Source of the DNA: Candidatus Palauibacter poriticola | GTDB taxonomy: Bacteria; Gemmatimonadota; Gemmatimonadetes; Palauibacterales; Palauibacteraceae | Direction of reading: 5' to 3' | DNA length: 42,377 nucleotides | Assembly (NCBI GenBank): GCA_012270965.1 | Contig: JAAXHJ010000080.1 | Location: forward strand, 1 to 42,377 | Part shown: in pieces, positions 41,833-42,377 of the stretch | Layout of the letters: every line of letters starts with the position of its first letter | Numbering within the stretch: position 1 is the first letter of the stretch | Made by a program: the position numbers and the translations under genes | Notes under the pieces: generated by a model | Seen by the model: the letters and a program-made list of their open reading frames with translations, nothing else | Databases searched by the model: none | What the model was told of the DNA's origin: nothing

Positions 41833-42018
41833 GAAGGTGTGAGTGACTTGTGGGCCCGATCGAGAGCCGCGGGCATCACTTCTCGTGGCTCGATGGGAAA
41901 CCAAAGTGATTTCCGAACGTGACCCCCGACGGTCTCCCGACCGGACGGGGCGCTCTGCGTTCAACCAGGTACCGAGCGCCGGCCCGGCTTCGGCCGCGGC
42001 GCGCTCAACCCAAATTCT

Positions 42019-42377
<359 letters not shown>

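Noticed and set aside
41826-41854. Second rRNA promoter using TTGACA at 41826
   Set aside because: No -10 element at a proper distance, and the hexamer is part of a better boxA match.

Overview
This 42.4 kb window is GC-rich chromosomal DNA from an aerobic, Gram-negative-type bacterium. Lipoprotein and Sec signals, a HmuY-like protein, an aa3-type oxidase, many secreted beta-propeller or carboxypeptidase-regulatory-like proteins and very compact operons point tentatively to Gemmatimonadota. That is inference from gene content; the partial 16S rRNA gene at the right end (42019-42377) would settle it.

Layout. (1) 38-5350: hemC, then a convergent pair encoding a small membrane protein and a HmuY-like protein, then a co-directional run: Mrp-type ATPase, zinc-ribbon/PCP_red protein, ferredoxin, and an ABC exporter pair. 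(2) 5544-9188: three exported proteins, the last one frameshifted. (3) 9464-23626: a large respiratory island. A double universal-stress protein carrying two PCP_red modules and a SPASM radical SAM protein carrying another are translationally coupled to a CydA-like membrane subunit. Three membrane or exported c-type cytochromes and a copper lipoprotein follow, then coxB-coxA-coxC-subunit IV-ctaB of an aa3-type cytochrome c oxidase. No cydB and no bc1 genes are present. (4) 23633-25472: two small or unknown membrane proteins (one an internally duplicated 8-TM protein) and rdgB. (5) 25638-26905: an island-like GIY-YIG/T5orf172 plus PIN two-gene unit behind an AT-rich leader and a perfect Shine-Dalgarno, followed by about 0.5 kb without a recognisable gene and a tRNA-Pro. 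(6) 27553-34416: a five-gene signalling operon: nucleotide-transporter-like/HEAT/cNMP fusion, response regulator, soluble histidine kinase, exported FAM20/HipA-like putative kinase, and exported Shewanella-like PPP phosphatase. (7) 41438-34517 (minus strand): TM2/winged-helix protein, hemQ, hutH, glutamate formiminotransferase, hutU, hutI, i.e. a histidine-degradation operon with coproheme decarboxylase inside it. (8) tRNA-His and the start of an rRNA operon with promoter and boxA.

How they fit together. Haem is the recurrent theme: hemC, hemQ and ctaB make haem or haem O, the radical SAM protein resembles haem-modifying enzymes, and the island consumes b- and c-type haems. The CydA-like/cytochrome c module could pass quinol electrons to c-type carriers and on to the aa3 oxidase, taking the place of a bc1 complex; this is a hypothesis. 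Candidates for undescribed systems are that PCP_red/radical SAM/CydA-like module, the exported kinase-phosphatase pair, and the GIY-YIG/PIN pair.
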